A stretch of DNA of 64,000 nt, from assembly GCF_030410395.1 (NCBI RefSeq), contig NZ_JAUHHF010000013.1, positions 1-64,000 of the forward strand, read 5' to 3'. This stretch comes from Zwartia panacis. GTDB lineage: Bacteria > Pseudomonadota > Gammaproteobacteria > Burkholderiales > Burkholderiaceae_B. The first letter of the stretch is position 1; each line of letters opens with the position of its first letter. The position numbers were made by a program, and so were the translations under genes. This document shows positions 10,293 to 18,430 of the stretch, piece after piece. The notes beneath the pieces are model-generated. The model had not been told where the DNA came from and did no database searches. It worked only from the letters and a program-made list of their open reading frames with translations.

Positions 10293-11279
10293 ATGTCTCG
10301 TCCTCTGATTCGTTTCTTTGCTGCAGCCCTCGTAGCAGTGAGCGGACTGGCTCTCACTGCCGTGACTTTTGACGCGGAGGCCGCCCGTGTTGGCAAGGGT
10401 GGTAATGCCGGCCGTCAGTCGAGCAACGTCACCAACCAAAATACCGCGCAACCTTCCTCGGCGACGAGTACAACCACACAGCGTGCCGCGACAGCGCCCG
10501 CAGCAGCAGGTGCTGCGACGGCAGGTGCCGCCGCCAAAACGGGTGCGTCAAAATGGCTCGGCCCTCTGGCCGGTATCGCCGCAGGTCTGGGTATTGCGGC
10601 CTTGCTGTCACACTTAGGCTTAGGCGGCGCCCTTGCAGATTTCCTAGTGTTGGCTCTGATCGCAGGTGTTGTGGTCTTTGGCGTGATGTTCGTTTTGCGC
10701 AAAATGCGCGGTCCTCAACCCGCTGCAGAGGGTGCCGGCATGGGGGCAGGAAACGCGACCGCCCAGCCAAATGGCATGTGGCGCGAAAGCAGCGAGCCTG
10801 TGTCGCAAGCTCCGGTCGCTTTGCCACCATCGGCGACAGGGTCCATGTCAGCAGCTGGTTTTGGATCAGATGCGCCTGCACCAGATCAAAACTGGTTTAT
10901 TCCTGTTGATTTCGATACCCAGCGTTTCTTGAGCGAAGCTAAAAAGCAGTTCGTGTCGATCCAGAAGGTTTGGGACAGCGGCAATATCGCTGAAATGCGT
11001 AATTTCCTGACCGATGATCTGATGAAAGAGCTGCAAGCTCAAATTAGCGACCGTATCGAAGAGAACCACACTGAAGTGGTGTTGCTCAACGCCGAGCTTC
11101 TCGGAATTGAGAAAGTCAACGACGGTCATTTGGCGAGCGTGCGCTTTTCGGGCATGTTGAGAGAGCAAGCCGGTGCCGAAGCTTTCCGTTTTGAAGAGGT
11201 TTGGAACCTCTTTAAGCCTGAGCAAGGCGGCTGGTTACTCGCAGGAATCCAGCAGATCCCTGTCAGCCAAGCGAGTTGA
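10293..11279 (+). CDS. Tim44-like domain protein with signal/anchor and two membrane segments
   Basis: Predicted envelope protein of 328 aa. Residues 1-31 look like a cleavable signal (ending DAEAAR), followed by GKGGNAGRQSS, a motif typical of bacterial Tim44-like proteins, then an Ala/Thr-rich linker to about 85. Hydrophobic segments lie near 88-108 and 112-134. The C-terminal part, about 195-325, is a Tim44-type alpha/beta domain (FLSEAKKQFVSIQ, then FEEVWNLFKP). Bacterial Tim44-like proteins have no established role in protein import. It sits between ubiE and ubiJ and is closed by a clear terminator. Confidence 0.85.
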   Translation: MSRPLIRFFAAALVAVSGLALTAVTFDAEAARVGKGGNAGRQSSNVTNQNTAQPSSATSTTTQRAATAPAAAGAATAGAAAKTGASKWLGPLAGIAAGLGIAALLSHLGLGGALADFLVLALIAGVVVFGVMFVLRKMRGPQPAAEGAGMGAGNATAQPNGMWRESSEPVSQAPVALPPSATGSMSAAGFGSDAPAPDQNWFIPVDFDTQRFLSEAKKQFVSIQKVWDSGNIAEMRNFLTDDLMKELQAQISDRIEENHTEVVLLNAELLGIEKVNDGHLASVRFSGMLREQAGAEAFRFEEVWNLFKPEQGGWLLAGIQQIPVSQAS

Positions 11280-11307
11280 TGACTTAGTTTATTCAGGTGA
11301 ATCAGGC

Positions 11308-11337
11308 AAAACGCCCGCAATAGCGGGCGTTTTGTTT
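11308..11337 (+). terminator. Rho-independent terminator after Tim44-like gene
   Basis: AAAACGCCCGC (11308-11318), loop AATA, then GCGGGCGTTTT (11323-11333) and more T. A GC-rich perfect stem with T-tract, about 28 bp after the stop codon. Confidence 0.92.
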
Positions 11338-11390
11338 GGGAAGTGACGCGACAACCGTTAAAATGCTTGATTAGGCTCCGCCACACTAAG

Positions 11391-12053
11391 GTGAATAGTA
11401 TCTCCACCACTCTTTTCGGTTTTGTCCCCGCGCATCCAGTCCAGGCAATGGCTGTGGCGATCAATACTCTGACGCAGCAGCAAGTGTGGGCCGCTCAGCG
11501 TTTGGCTCAGCATGCCGGCAAAACCATCCGCATCACTGTTGGCGGCTTTCAGCTCAACTGGAGCATCGAGCCGGACGGGCAACTCGTGCGCGCGCATGAC
11601 AGTGCTGTGCCGGACGTGACGCTCGAGATTCTGGTTGAAAAGTTTAATCCGATCGCTCTGTTAGGTCAGTCGCGCAAACCGGATATGGCTGAATATGTCC
11701 ATGTGTCGGGCCAGGCGGCTCTCGCGCAGGTGATGTCCGAACTCGCGCGGGATCTCAGACCCGACCCAGAGGATGCGCTAGCCCAATGGTTAGGGGATGT
11801 GCCTGCTCGTCGCCTGGTCAGAGGCGCAAAGCAGGTCTTGAACACTGCGCAAACCTTTGGTTTGAGTCTTTCTCAGAATCTTGCCGAATACTTGTCCGAG
11901 GAAACGGATGCGCTCGTGGGTAAGCCTGCAATGCTGGCGCATAAGAGCGAACAGTCGGGCTTGCTGGCGGCTCTCGAGAGACTCGAACAATCGCATGCTC
12001 GCTTGCAAGGCAGAGTCCAGCGGCTTGAGCGATCATTAGGGGCACAGCGATGA
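11391..12053 (+). CDS. ubiJ: Ubiquinone biosynthesis accessory factor UbiJ (SCP2 domain)
   Basis: SCP2-like lipid-binding accessory factor of the soluble ubiquinone synthesis complex. An SCP2 fold region spans about residues 25-110 ([29 protein letters not shown]). The C-terminal third is a helical segment ending in a coiled-coil-like stretch ([20 protein letters not shown]), as in UbiJ/YigP. GTG at 11391 is taken as start, giving 220 aa; an earlier GTG at 11343 is only six bases from the terminator of the previous gene and the ATG at MAVAINTL is an alternative. The stop overlaps the ubiB start, so the two are coupled. Confidence 0.87.
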   Translation: MNSISTTLFGFVPAHPVQAMAVAINTLTQQQVWAAQRLAQHAGKTIRITVGGFQLNWSIEPDGQLVRAHDSAVPDVTLEILVEKFNPIALLGQSRKPDMAEYVHVSGQAALAQVMSELARDLRPDPEDALAQWLGDVPARRLVRGAKQVLNTAQTFGLSLSQNLAEYLSEETDALVGKPAMLAHKSEQSGLLAALERLEQSHARLQGRVQRLERSLGAQR

Positions 12054-13603
12054 TGTCCGTGCCACGTCTGGTTCGCATTATCGTCGTTGCCTTGCGATAT
12101 CGACTGGATGAGCTCGTGCTCTCCGGTATCGACCATCCCCTGGCGGTTCGCTTGCTTTGGCTGGTTCGTCTGGGGTCGCGTCCAAAAATGCCTCGCGGTT
12201 TGAGATTGCGTCTGGCGCTTGAATCTCTGGGTCCAATATTTGTCAAATTCGGTCAAGTGTTGTCAACGCGGCGAGACCTGATTCCGCCCGACATCGCTGA
12301 CGAGCTCACCTTGCTCCAGGATCGGGTCGCCCCCTTTCCTTCAGACCAAGCTGCAGCCATTATCGAGGCGGCGCTCGGCGCGCCGACGTCTAAGCTGTTT
12401 GCGCAGTTTGCCCAGGATCCGGTGGCGTCAGCCTCGATCGCGCAGGTGCACTTCGCGGTGCTGCACGATGGGCGTCATGTCGCAGTCAAGGTGCTCCGGC
12501 CAGGCATGCTTGAGGTTATCGACAAGGACTTGTCTCTCATGCGGGTATTGGCGGGCTTGATCGAACGTCTTGCCCCAGACGGACGTCGCCTCAAGCCACG
12601 CGAGGTGGTGGGCGAGTTCGACAAGCATCTGCATGATGAGCTTGATTTGCTCAGAGAAGCCTCCAACTGCAGCCAGTTGCGCCGAAACTTCTCCAGCGAT
12701 GGCCCAAGGCCTAATTTGCTGTGGGTCCCCGAAGTGATGTGGGACTATTGCGCGACGAATGTTTTCACGATGGAGCGCATGTACGGCATCCCCGTGAGTC
12801 AGATTGACCGGTTGCGTGAGTTAGGTGTGGATATCCCCAAGCTGGCTCAAACTGGTGTTGAAATCTTTTTCACACAAGTGTTTGATGACGGTTTCTTTCA
12901 TGCCGACATGCACCCTGGCAACATCTATGTGTCCGATCGTCCCGAGACACTTGGGCGTTACATTGCTCTGGATTTTGGCATCGTAGGGTCATTGTCCGAA
13001 TTTGACAAAAACTACCTGGCTCAAAACTTCCTGGCTTTTTTTCAGCGGGACTATCGTCGCGTGGCGCGTTTGCACATTGAATCTGGCTGGGTGCCTCCCA
13101 CTACCCGCGAGGAAGAGCTCGAGGGCGCCGTGCGCGCCGTGTGCGAGCCTTACTTTGATCGTCCGCTGGCGGAAATATCTCTGGGACAGGTGCTTTTGCG
13201 TCTTTTTCAGACTTCCAGGCGCTTTAATGTGGAAATTCAACCCCAGTTGGTGTTGTTGCAAAAGACCCTCCTGAACGTGGAGGGACTCGGCCGTCAGCTC
13301 GATCCGCAGTTAGACTTGTGGAAAACAGCTAAACCCTATTTAGAGCGTTGGATGCACGAGCGAGTCGGGCTCAAGGGAATTAAGCAGAAGCTACTGCAAG
13401 AATCTACGCAATGGTCTCAGTGGTTGCCAGAACTTCCGCGGTTGTTATATGCCATGCTGACTCGCCCGGATGTATCGACCGCAGTGTTATCCGAATTGCA
13501 GCGCTCGCGCAAAGCGCGCGAGCAGGGCAATCGTTTGCTGGTTGCTTTAACGGGCGTTGCGGCCCTGGCATTGGGTGTGGCTCTTTGGGCCTTGATCCGA
13601 TGA
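12050..13603 (+). CDS. ubiB: Ubiquinone biosynthesis kinase-like protein UbiB
   Basis: ADCK/COQ8-type atypical kinase-like ATPase needed for ubiquinone synthesis at the membrane. The diagnostic KxGQ motif appears as [14 protein letters not shown] near residue 65, the Ala-rich nucleotide loop as SASIAQVH near 127, the catalytic lysine in AVKVLRPG near 145, HADMHPGN near 284 and LDFGIVG near 306. One hydrophobic helix ends the protein (about 495-516), the usual anchor. Length 517 aa, a little shorter than E. coli UbiB (546). It overlaps ubiJ by four bases (ATGA). Confidence 0.95.
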   Translation: MMSVPRLVRIIVVALRYRLDELVLSGIDHPLAVRLLWLVRLGSRPKMPRGLRLRLALESLGPIFVKFGQVLSTRRDLIPPDIADELTLLQDRVAPFPSDQAAAIIEAALGAPTSKLFAQFAQDPVASASIAQVHFAVLHDGRHVAVKVLRPGMLEVIDKDLSLMRVLAGLIERLAPDGRRLKPREVVGEFDKHLHDELDLLREASNCSQLRRNFSSDGPRPNLLWVPEVMWDYCATNVFTMERMYGIPVSQIDRLRELGVDIPKLAQTGVEIFFTQVFDDGFFHADMHPGNIYVSDRPETLGRYIALDFGIVGSLSEFDKNYLAQNFLAFFQRDYRRVARLHIESGWVPPTTREEELEGAVRAVCEPYFDRPLAEISLGQVLLRLFQTSRRFNVEIQPQLVLLQKTLLNVEGLGRQLDPQLDLWKTAKPYLERWMHERVGLKGIKQKLLQESTQWSQWLPELPRLLYAMLTRPDVSTAVLSELQRSRKAREQGNRLLVALTGVAALALGVALWALIR

Positions 13604-13671
13604 GTTTGTTTGTTGAACCTTTAGCGGCAGATCTTATCTTTGAGCAACACCGGTCTGAGCTGAATTTTTAA
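13600..13671 (+). CDS. Possible 23-residue ORF coupled to ubiB
   Basis: An ATG overlapping the ubiB stop (ATGA at 13600-13603) opens 23 codons ending in TAA at 13671, nine bases before the next gene. The peptide begins [14 protein letters not shown]. Its placement fits translational coupling, but so short a frame can occur by chance and no family is recognised. Confidence 0.25.
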   Translation: MSLFVEPLAADLIFEQHRSELNF

Positions 13672-13679
13672 GGCAGTGA

Positions 13680-14570
13680 ATGATGCTTTACACAGAACTT
13701 TTCAAGTCCATGGAGTCGGTGCGCTGGAACATGGCCACCGATATTCCCTGGCACGATTTCGACCGGAGCAAACTCAGTGATGAGCAGGCCCAGACGATCA
13801 AGATGAATGCGATCACGGAGTGGGCCGCGTTGCCCGCCACGGAGATGTTTTTGCGCGACAACCGTGATGACAGTGATTTTTCAGCCTTCATGTCGGTCTG
13901 GTTTTTCGAAGAGCAAAAGCACTCACTCGTACTGATCGAATACTTGCGTCGGTTCGCGCCTGATTTGGTCCCGACAGAGGAAGAGTTGCATCGCGTGCGT
14001 TTCGAGTTTGATCCTGCCCCGCCACTTGAGACCTTGATGTTGCATTTCTGCGGTGAAGTGCGTCTGAACCACTGGTATCGCCGTGCCTCTGACTGGCATA
14101 CCGAGCCTGTGATCAAGGCGATATACAACATCATCGCTCAGGACGAAGCCAGACACGCAGGCGCTTATTTGCGCTACATGAAACGTGCCTTGACACAGCG
14201 CGGTGCGGATATTGCGACTCAAGCGCGCATCGCCTTTTCAAAAATTGGCGTATTGATGGCTTCGGCGCATCGCACGCCTCAGGCGCTGCATCCGACCAAT
14301 TTGCACGTCAATAAAGACATGTTCCCGAACGATACGGTGCAATCCAAGCTGCCAGAGCCTGGTTGGCTTGAGCGTTGGCTTGATCATCAGATTCACTTCG
14401 ACAAAGACTGGGAAGGCAAAGTCAGCACGCGTATTTTGCACAATATGTCTTTATTGATGGACAGTTCTTTTAAAACTGTTCAGGATCTGAATCGGTATCG
14501 CAAGGAGTTATTGCGCGCGGTCCCACTGGTTGTGCCGGGTATTTTGCCTTCTGCGCCTTCAGCGGTTTGA
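13680..14570 (+). CDS. Ferritin-like diiron protein, acyl-ACP-desaturase-like residue pattern
   Basis: Soluble, mainly helical 296-aa protein. A full diiron ligand set can be picked out: Glu47, Glu78-x-x-His81 (EEQKH), Glu126 and Glu156-x-x-His159 (DEARH). The order E, ExxH, E, ExxH is that of acyl-ACP desaturases and other ferritin-like diiron oxygenases. No membrane segment or Fe-S motif is seen. The function is not known; by position, 77 bp after ubiB and 18 bp before the heptose gene, an oxygen-dependent step or peroxide handling is conceivable. Start at ATG 13680, with a second ATG next to it. Confidence 0.8.
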   Translation: MMLYTELFKSMESVRWNMATDIPWHDFDRSKLSDEQAQTIKMNAITEWAALPATEMFLRDNRDDSDFSAFMSVWFFEEQKHSLVLIEYLRRFAPDLVPTEEELHRVRFEFDPAPPLETLMLHFCGEVRLNHWYRRASDWHTEPVIKAIYNIIAQDEARHAGAYLRYMKRALTQRGADIATQARIAFSKIGVLMASAHRTPQALHPTNLHVNKDMFPNDTVQSKLPEPGWLERWLDHQIHFDKDWEGKVSTRILHNMSLLMDSSFKTVQDLNRYRKELLRAVPLVVPGILPSAPSAV

Positions 14571-14588
14571 TGCGCTCGGACGGATGAA

Positions 14589-15074
14589 ATGACCGCAAGA
14601 TTTGAGAGCAAAATCCTGTCCCCCGAGGCATGCGCCCAACACATTGCCCGGGGAGATTGGGCGCGTCCTGTGGTGTTTACAAACGGTGTCTTTGATATTT
14701 TGCATCGTGGTCATGTGACATACCTGGATGAGGCGGCCCAGTTGGGAGGTACCCTGGTCGTGGCCATCAATACGGATGCATCAGCCCGAAGACTCGGTAA
14801 AGGTCCGGACAGGCCGTTGAACAATGCGCAGGATCGGGCGGCTTTGCTTGCGTCGCTGGCTTGCGTGACCGCGGTGACGTTCTTCGACGAAGACACGCCG
14901 GTCGCGCTGATCGGTCAGTTGCGACCAGACATCATTGTCAAGGGAGGGGACTACGATATGCAGACTTTGCCAGAGACAAAGTTGGTCGAATCCTGGGGCG
15001 GTCGCGCCATCGCAATCCCGTTTGAGTTTGCGCGTTCTACGACCGCGTTGGTGACAAAAATCCGTCAGACCTAG
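14589..15074 (+). CDS. rfaE2: D-glycero-beta-D-manno-heptose 1-phosphate adenylyltransferase
   Basis: Nucleotidyltransferase that makes ADP-D-glycero-manno-heptose for the lipopolysaccharide inner core. The cytidylyltransferase-like signature FTNGVFDILHRGHVTYL lies near residues 30-46, DKGPDRPLNN-like sequence near 71-80 and IVKGGDYDMQTLPE near 116-129. At 161 aa it is the stand-alone adenylyltransferase, i.e. domain II of E. coli HldE; the kinase half is not in the window. Its 3' end overlaps the convergent pcm by four bases. Confidence 0.93.
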   Translation: MTARFESKILSPEACAQHIARGDWARPVVFTNGVFDILHRGHVTYLDEAAQLGGTLVVAINTDASARRLGKGPDRPLNNAQDRAALLASLACVTAVTFFDEDTPVALIGQLRPDIIVKGGDYDMQTLPETKLVESWGGRAIAIPFEFARSTTALVTKIRQT

Positions 15075-15751
15075 AACTTGAACTTGGACGGACGAACGCC
15101 GGTCAAAGGTTTGATGACGGTTTCGAAAAGCGGTGTCGTTTCAAAACTTGCCGCTGTGGTACGTGTGACCCGGTAAGCAGTCATCGCGGGAGCCTGACCC
15201 ACTACAACGACCATGCGTCCACCTTCGCATAATTGATATTTGAGCGCATCTGGGATGCTGGGCAATGCGCCTGTGACCAAAATCGCGTCATATTCAGTCG
15301 TCCCCCAACCGTTGCTGCCATCACCTGTTTCGACCGTGACATTGTTGATGCCAGCCTGCTGGAGATTGAGCTGGGCAAAAGCAGTGAGGCGAGGATCGAT
15401 CTCGATGGACATGACGCCACGGGCGAGATGCGCGAGGAGTGCCGCCTGATAGCCCGAACCGGTGCCAACTTCAAGTACGCAATCGTCTTCTTTTAATTGA
15501 AGCAATTGAGTGAATTTGGCTTCGAGCTTGGGCGTCAGCATGGTCTGATGCGTTTCGCCAGCAGGAATGGTCAACGGGATTTCGAGATCGGAAAACGCGA
15601 GGGAACGATAGGTCGACGGAACGAAAAGTTCGCGTCTGACGCTAAACAACGCCTCAAGCACTTTGCTGTCAGAGACGTCCCAGGGACGAATCTGTTGTTC
15701 GATCATGTTAAAGCGCGCGCGTTCGATATCAGGCAAAGTATTAGCTTTCAT
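15071..15751 (-). CDS. pcm: Protein-L-isoaspartate O-methyltransferase family protein
   Basis: SAM-dependent methyltransferase of the PCMT family, which repairs isoaspartyl residues in damaged proteins. Motifs: NMIEQQIRPWDV near residues 15-26, RRELFVP near 38-44, and the SAM loop VLEVGTGSGYQAALLA near 94-109. Length 226 aa is normal. In many Burkholderiales this gene precedes tolC and a rhodanese gene, but neither is here. Upstream lies a three-copy 14-bp repeat. Confidence 0.88.
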   Translation of the reverse strand: MKANTLPDIERARFNMIEQQIRPWDVSDSKVLEALFSVRRELFVPSTYRSLAFSDLEIPLTIPAGETHQTMLTPKLEAKFTQLLQLKEDDCVLEVGTGSGYQAALLAHLARGVMSIEIDPRLTAFAQLNLQQAGINNVTVETGDGSNGWGTTEYDAILVTGALPSIPDALKYQLCEGGRMVVVVGQAPAMTAYRVTRTTAASFETTPLFETVIKPLTGVRPSKFKF

Positions 15752-15784
15752 AAAATCAACAGGTCGACAAGTCGGTCGCTCAGT

Positions 15785-15820
15785 AATGTCACGTAGACAA
15801 TGTCACGTAGACAATGTCAC
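15785..15820. repeat. 14-bp direct repeat (2.6 copies) upstream of pcm
   Basis: AATGTCACGTAGAC occurs at 15785-15798 and 15799-15812, with a third partial copy AATGTCAC at 15813-15820. It lies between the pcm start and the thiD terminator, where the pcm promoter must be. It could be a repeated binding site or a slippage product. Confidence 0.75.
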
Positions 15821-15825
15821 ATGGC

Positions 15826-15852
15826 GGAAAACCCTTATTGTAAGGGTTTTCC
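15826..15852 (-). terminator. Terminator hairpin at thiD 3' end
   Basis: GGAAAACCCTTA (15826-15837) and TAAGGGTTTTCC (15841-15852) form a perfect 12-bp stem with a 3-base loop. It includes the thiD stop codon. Read on the minus strand it is a CCCTTA/TAAGGG stem flanked by A4 and T4, so it can act as a Rho-independent terminator for thiD. Confidence 0.72.
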
Positions 15853-16686
15853 TGACCATAGTTGGTGAAAATGGTGCACAGGGCCGTGACCTTGGCCGAC
15901 ACGCAAAGCATCAGCGTGCAAAATCGCCTGTACCAAGTAATTTTTTGCCGTCTTGGTGGCTTCAGGAATACTCGTAGTTTGAGGGATCAGTGCGGCAATC
16001 GCAGAGGACAATGTGCAGCCCGTGCCATGCGTATTTCGCGTCGGGATGCGGTGACCGGGCAGTTCGATCATCTGATCGCCGTCATGAAGAATGTCGATGG
16101 TGTCATTGCCGGGCAGATGTCCGCCTTTGACAAGTACCCAGCGGTGACCATCGTGCGTCATCAGGTTGCGCAAGCGCTCGGCGACTCGGCGCATTTCGCG
16201 CACGGTCTCGACGCTGCGCATCTCCAGCAGCACGCCAGCTTCGGGAAGGTTGGGGGTGATCATCGTGGCCAGAGGAAGAAGTTGCTCTCTCAAAGCGCCG
16301 ACGGCCTTTTGTTCAAGCAATAAATCTCCGCTTTTGGCCACCATGACGGGGTCGAGCACGACATGTTCGGGTTTGAAATGCCCCAGTCGGTCCGCCACCA
16401 CTTCAATGACTCCGGTCTGGCCGAGCATGCCGATTTTGACAGCATGGATGGTTACATCCGCAAACAGCGTGTCGATCTGGGCGCGCACAAAGCTCGGATT
16501 GACGGGTGAAATATCGGTCACGGCCTGCGTGTTTTGGGCAGTTAACGCGGCGACCACTGCACAGGCATAGGCACCAAGGGCGCTCATCGCTTTGACATCA
16601 GCCAGGATGCCCGCTCCCCCGGAGGGATCCATGCCGGCGATGGTCAGGGTGTTGGGGATCGGGCGAGACGCTTGGGCTTGACTCAT
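15835..16686 (-). CDS. thiD: Hydroxymethylpyrimidine/phosphomethylpyrimidine kinase
   Basis: Kinase that phosphorylates HMP and HMP-phosphate to HMP-PP for thiamin synthesis. The N-terminal [19 protein letters not shown] (residues about 14-32) is the ThiD signature, and the C-terminal [15 protein letters not shown] carries the GTGC anion hole and catalytic Asp/Cys region of ribokinase-fold enzymes. Length 283 aa, slightly longer than E. coli ThiD. It overlaps thiG by four bases (ATGA) and ends in a hairpin. ThiE is not encoded in the window. Confidence 0.94.
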   Translation of the reverse strand: MSQAQASRPIPNTLTIAGMDPSGGAGILADVKAMSALGAYACAVVAALTAQNTQAVTDISPVNPSFVRAQIDTLFADVTIHAVKIGMLGQTGVIEVVADRLGHFKPEHVVLDPVMVAKSGDLLLEQKAVGALREQLLPLATMITPNLPEAGVLLEMRSVETVREMRRVAERLRNLMTHDGHRWVLVKGGHLPGNDTIDILHDGDQMIELPGHRIPTRNTHGTGCTLSSAIAALIPQTTSIPEATKTAKNYLVQAILHADALRVGQGHGPVHHFHQLWSGKPLQ

Positions 16687-17492
16687 GTGCGGCTCTTGGG
16701 TGTGATCAGCCCCGTGGTGGGTGAACTTGGAGCGGCTTGGTAGGTTTTACGGGGGACACGACCCGCAAGAAAGGCTTCACGACCCGCCTCGACTCCTTTT
16801 TTCATGGCGCTGGCCATCAGGACGGGCTGATGCGCACCAGCGATCGCGGTATTCATCAGCACCCCGTCGCAACCAAGCTCCATCGCGATGGTCGCATCCG
16901 AGGCTGTGCCGACTCCGGCGTCGACCAGCACAGGCACACGAGCCTGATCAATAATCAGACGCAAGTTCCAGGGGTTGAGAATACCCATACCCGAGCCAAT
17001 CAGAGAGGCCAGGGGCATAACGGCGACGCAGCCTATGTCTTCGAGCATGCGGCACTGGACTGGATCGTCGGTGCAATAAACCATCACGTCGAAACCGTCC
17101 GCAACAAGTGTTTTGGCAGCAGAGAGGGTTTCGGGCATATTGGGAAAAAGGGTATGCGGGTCGCCCAGGACCTCGAGTTTGACCAGACGGTGCCCATCGA
17201 GCAACTCGCGCGCCAGACGCAAGGTACGCACGGCATCCTCGGCGCTGTAGCAGCCAGCTGTATTAGGCAGCAGGGTGAACTGGCTGGGGGGTAAATACTC
17301 AAGCAGGCTGGGTTCGTTGGCGTGTTGTCCGATGTTGGTGCGACGGATCGCGACCGTGATGATTTCGGCACCGCTGGCATCAATTGCCTGGCGTGTCTGT
17401 TCGAAATCCTGATATTTGCCAGTACCCACAAGCAGTCGAGATTGATAGGCCTTGCCTGCGATGACCAGTGGGTCGTTGGGGGAGTTCTTCAT
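16683..17492 (-). CDS. thiG: Thiazole synthase ThiG
   Basis: Makes the thiazole phosphate moiety of thiamin from DXP, dehydroglycine and ThiS thiocarboxylate. Seen: [10 protein letters not shown] near residue 19, the Schiff-base lysine in VKLEVLGDP, and [22 protein letters not shown] near the phosphate site. Start at 17492 (MKNSPNDP) is supported by GAGAAGG six bases upstream and gives 269 aa; a longer in-frame start at 17552 would run into btuF. Only 29 bp separate it from the btuF stop, so it looks co-transcribed with btuB-btuF. No thiS lies beside it. Confidence 0.94.
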   Translation of the reverse strand: MKNSPNDPLVIAGKAYQSRLLVGTGKYQDFEQTRQAIDASGAEIITVAIRRTNIGQHANEPSLLEYLPPSQFTLLPNTAGCYSAEDAVRTLRLARELLDGHRLVKLEVLGDPHTLFPNMPETLSAAKTLVADGFDVMVYCTDDPVQCRMLEDIGCVAVMPLASLIGSGMGILNPWNLRLIIDQARVPVLVDAGVGTASDATIAMELGCDGVLMNTAIAGAHQPVLMASAMKKGVEAGREAFLAGRVPRKTYQAAPSSPTTGLITPKSRT

Positions 17493-17521
17493 AAGCCTTC
17501 TCGGTTGAATGACATCACCCG

Positions 17522-18418
17522 CTATTTTCGGGCTTGTTGAATCATGCTGCAAATCGCGTCACCGGCCTCGATCAGACGCGGGCCGGGACGATAGAGTACA
17601 TCCGAATCCATCACAAAGACACGTTCCGCCAGCGCGGCAGGCAAATTCAACCGCGACCAGTACTTGCGTGTTTCTGCGTCGGGGGTCGGATGCGCAGGTC
17701 CACCGACACGCCCGAGCAGAATCAGGTCAGGGCGCTGCGCCAGCACGCCTTCCGCACTGATTTTAGGTGCGATCGCAGCGGCCTCTGCGAAAATATTGAC
17801 TCCCCCGCATGCCTCGATTATCTGGGAGAGGAGATGAGTGCGATTGAGTGAAAATTCTGGCGGTTCGCCAATTTGTAAAAAAACACGCACGGGTGATGCG
17901 GGGTCAGGGAAGTGTTTGAGACGTTCGAGCTTGTTTCTGAGTGTGGTTGCGCGGTCTTGAGCGAGCTCTGCGGTGCCAAACAGCATGCCTAGTTTTTCAA
18001 TCGTATCGGGTATGGCGGCCAGCGTTTGAGGCGCGCTCAAAAAAGTGGGGATGCGCAGGCGATCGAGATTTGAAAGTTGCGATGTTTGCCATCCAATCAC
18101 CAGGTCCGGCCTGAGCAGGAGCAGGCGCTCGGAGTCCGGTAGTAAACCATCACCGATACGTGGCAACCGTTTGGCGGCTTCGGGAAAGTCGCTGGCGATC
18201 ACGGTAGCGGCAATACGCTCACCGCCACCCGCGGCAAAAACAAGTTCCGTGGCGTGGGGTGAGAGCGTGATGACCCGCTGCGCGGGTTTGGCAAGCTGTA
18301 CGGTTTGACCGCGATCGTCTGTGACAATCGCTTGGGCATGAAGGGGCGATGCCGTGGCGAACCAGGCAAGCACACCGATCAATGCACCCAGCAAGTGTTT
18401 CACCATATGTTTCAGCAC
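17522..18418 (-). CDS. btuF: Cobalamin ABC transporter substrate-binding protein, BtuF-like
   Basis: Periplasmic corrinoid-binding protein of class III (FhuD/BtuF type). A signal sequence ends near residue 29 (SPLHAQA). Typical features follow: [22 protein letters not shown] near 48-69, [24 protein letters not shown] near 87-110, and [15 protein letters not shown]. Length 298 aa. GTG at 18418 has GG-rich sequence upstream; ATG at 18406 is an alternative. It starts just after btuB, and both lie behind the cobalamin riboswitch. The partner permease BtuC and ATPase BtuD are not adjacent. Confidence 0.88.
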   Translation of the reverse strand: MLKHMVKHLLGALIGVLAWFATASPLHAQAIVTDDRGQTVQLAKPAQRVITLSPHATELVFAAGGGERIAATVIASDFPEAAKRLPRIGDGLLPDSERLLLLRPDLVIGWQTSQLSNLDRLRIPTFLSAPQTLAAIPDTIEKLGMLFGTAELAQDRATTLRNKLERLKHFPDPASPVRVFLQIGEPPEFSLNRTHLLSQIIEACGGVNIFAEAAAIAPKISAEGVLAQRPDLILLGRVGGPAHPTPDAETRKYWSRLNLPAALAERVFVMDSDVLYRPGPRLIEAGDAICSMIQQARK

Positions 18419-18430
18419 TTCAGCCTATTC

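Noticed and set aside
16683-17552. Longer thiG starting at 17552
   Set aside because: It would overlap the end of btuF, and a good ribosome site precedes the ATG at 17492.
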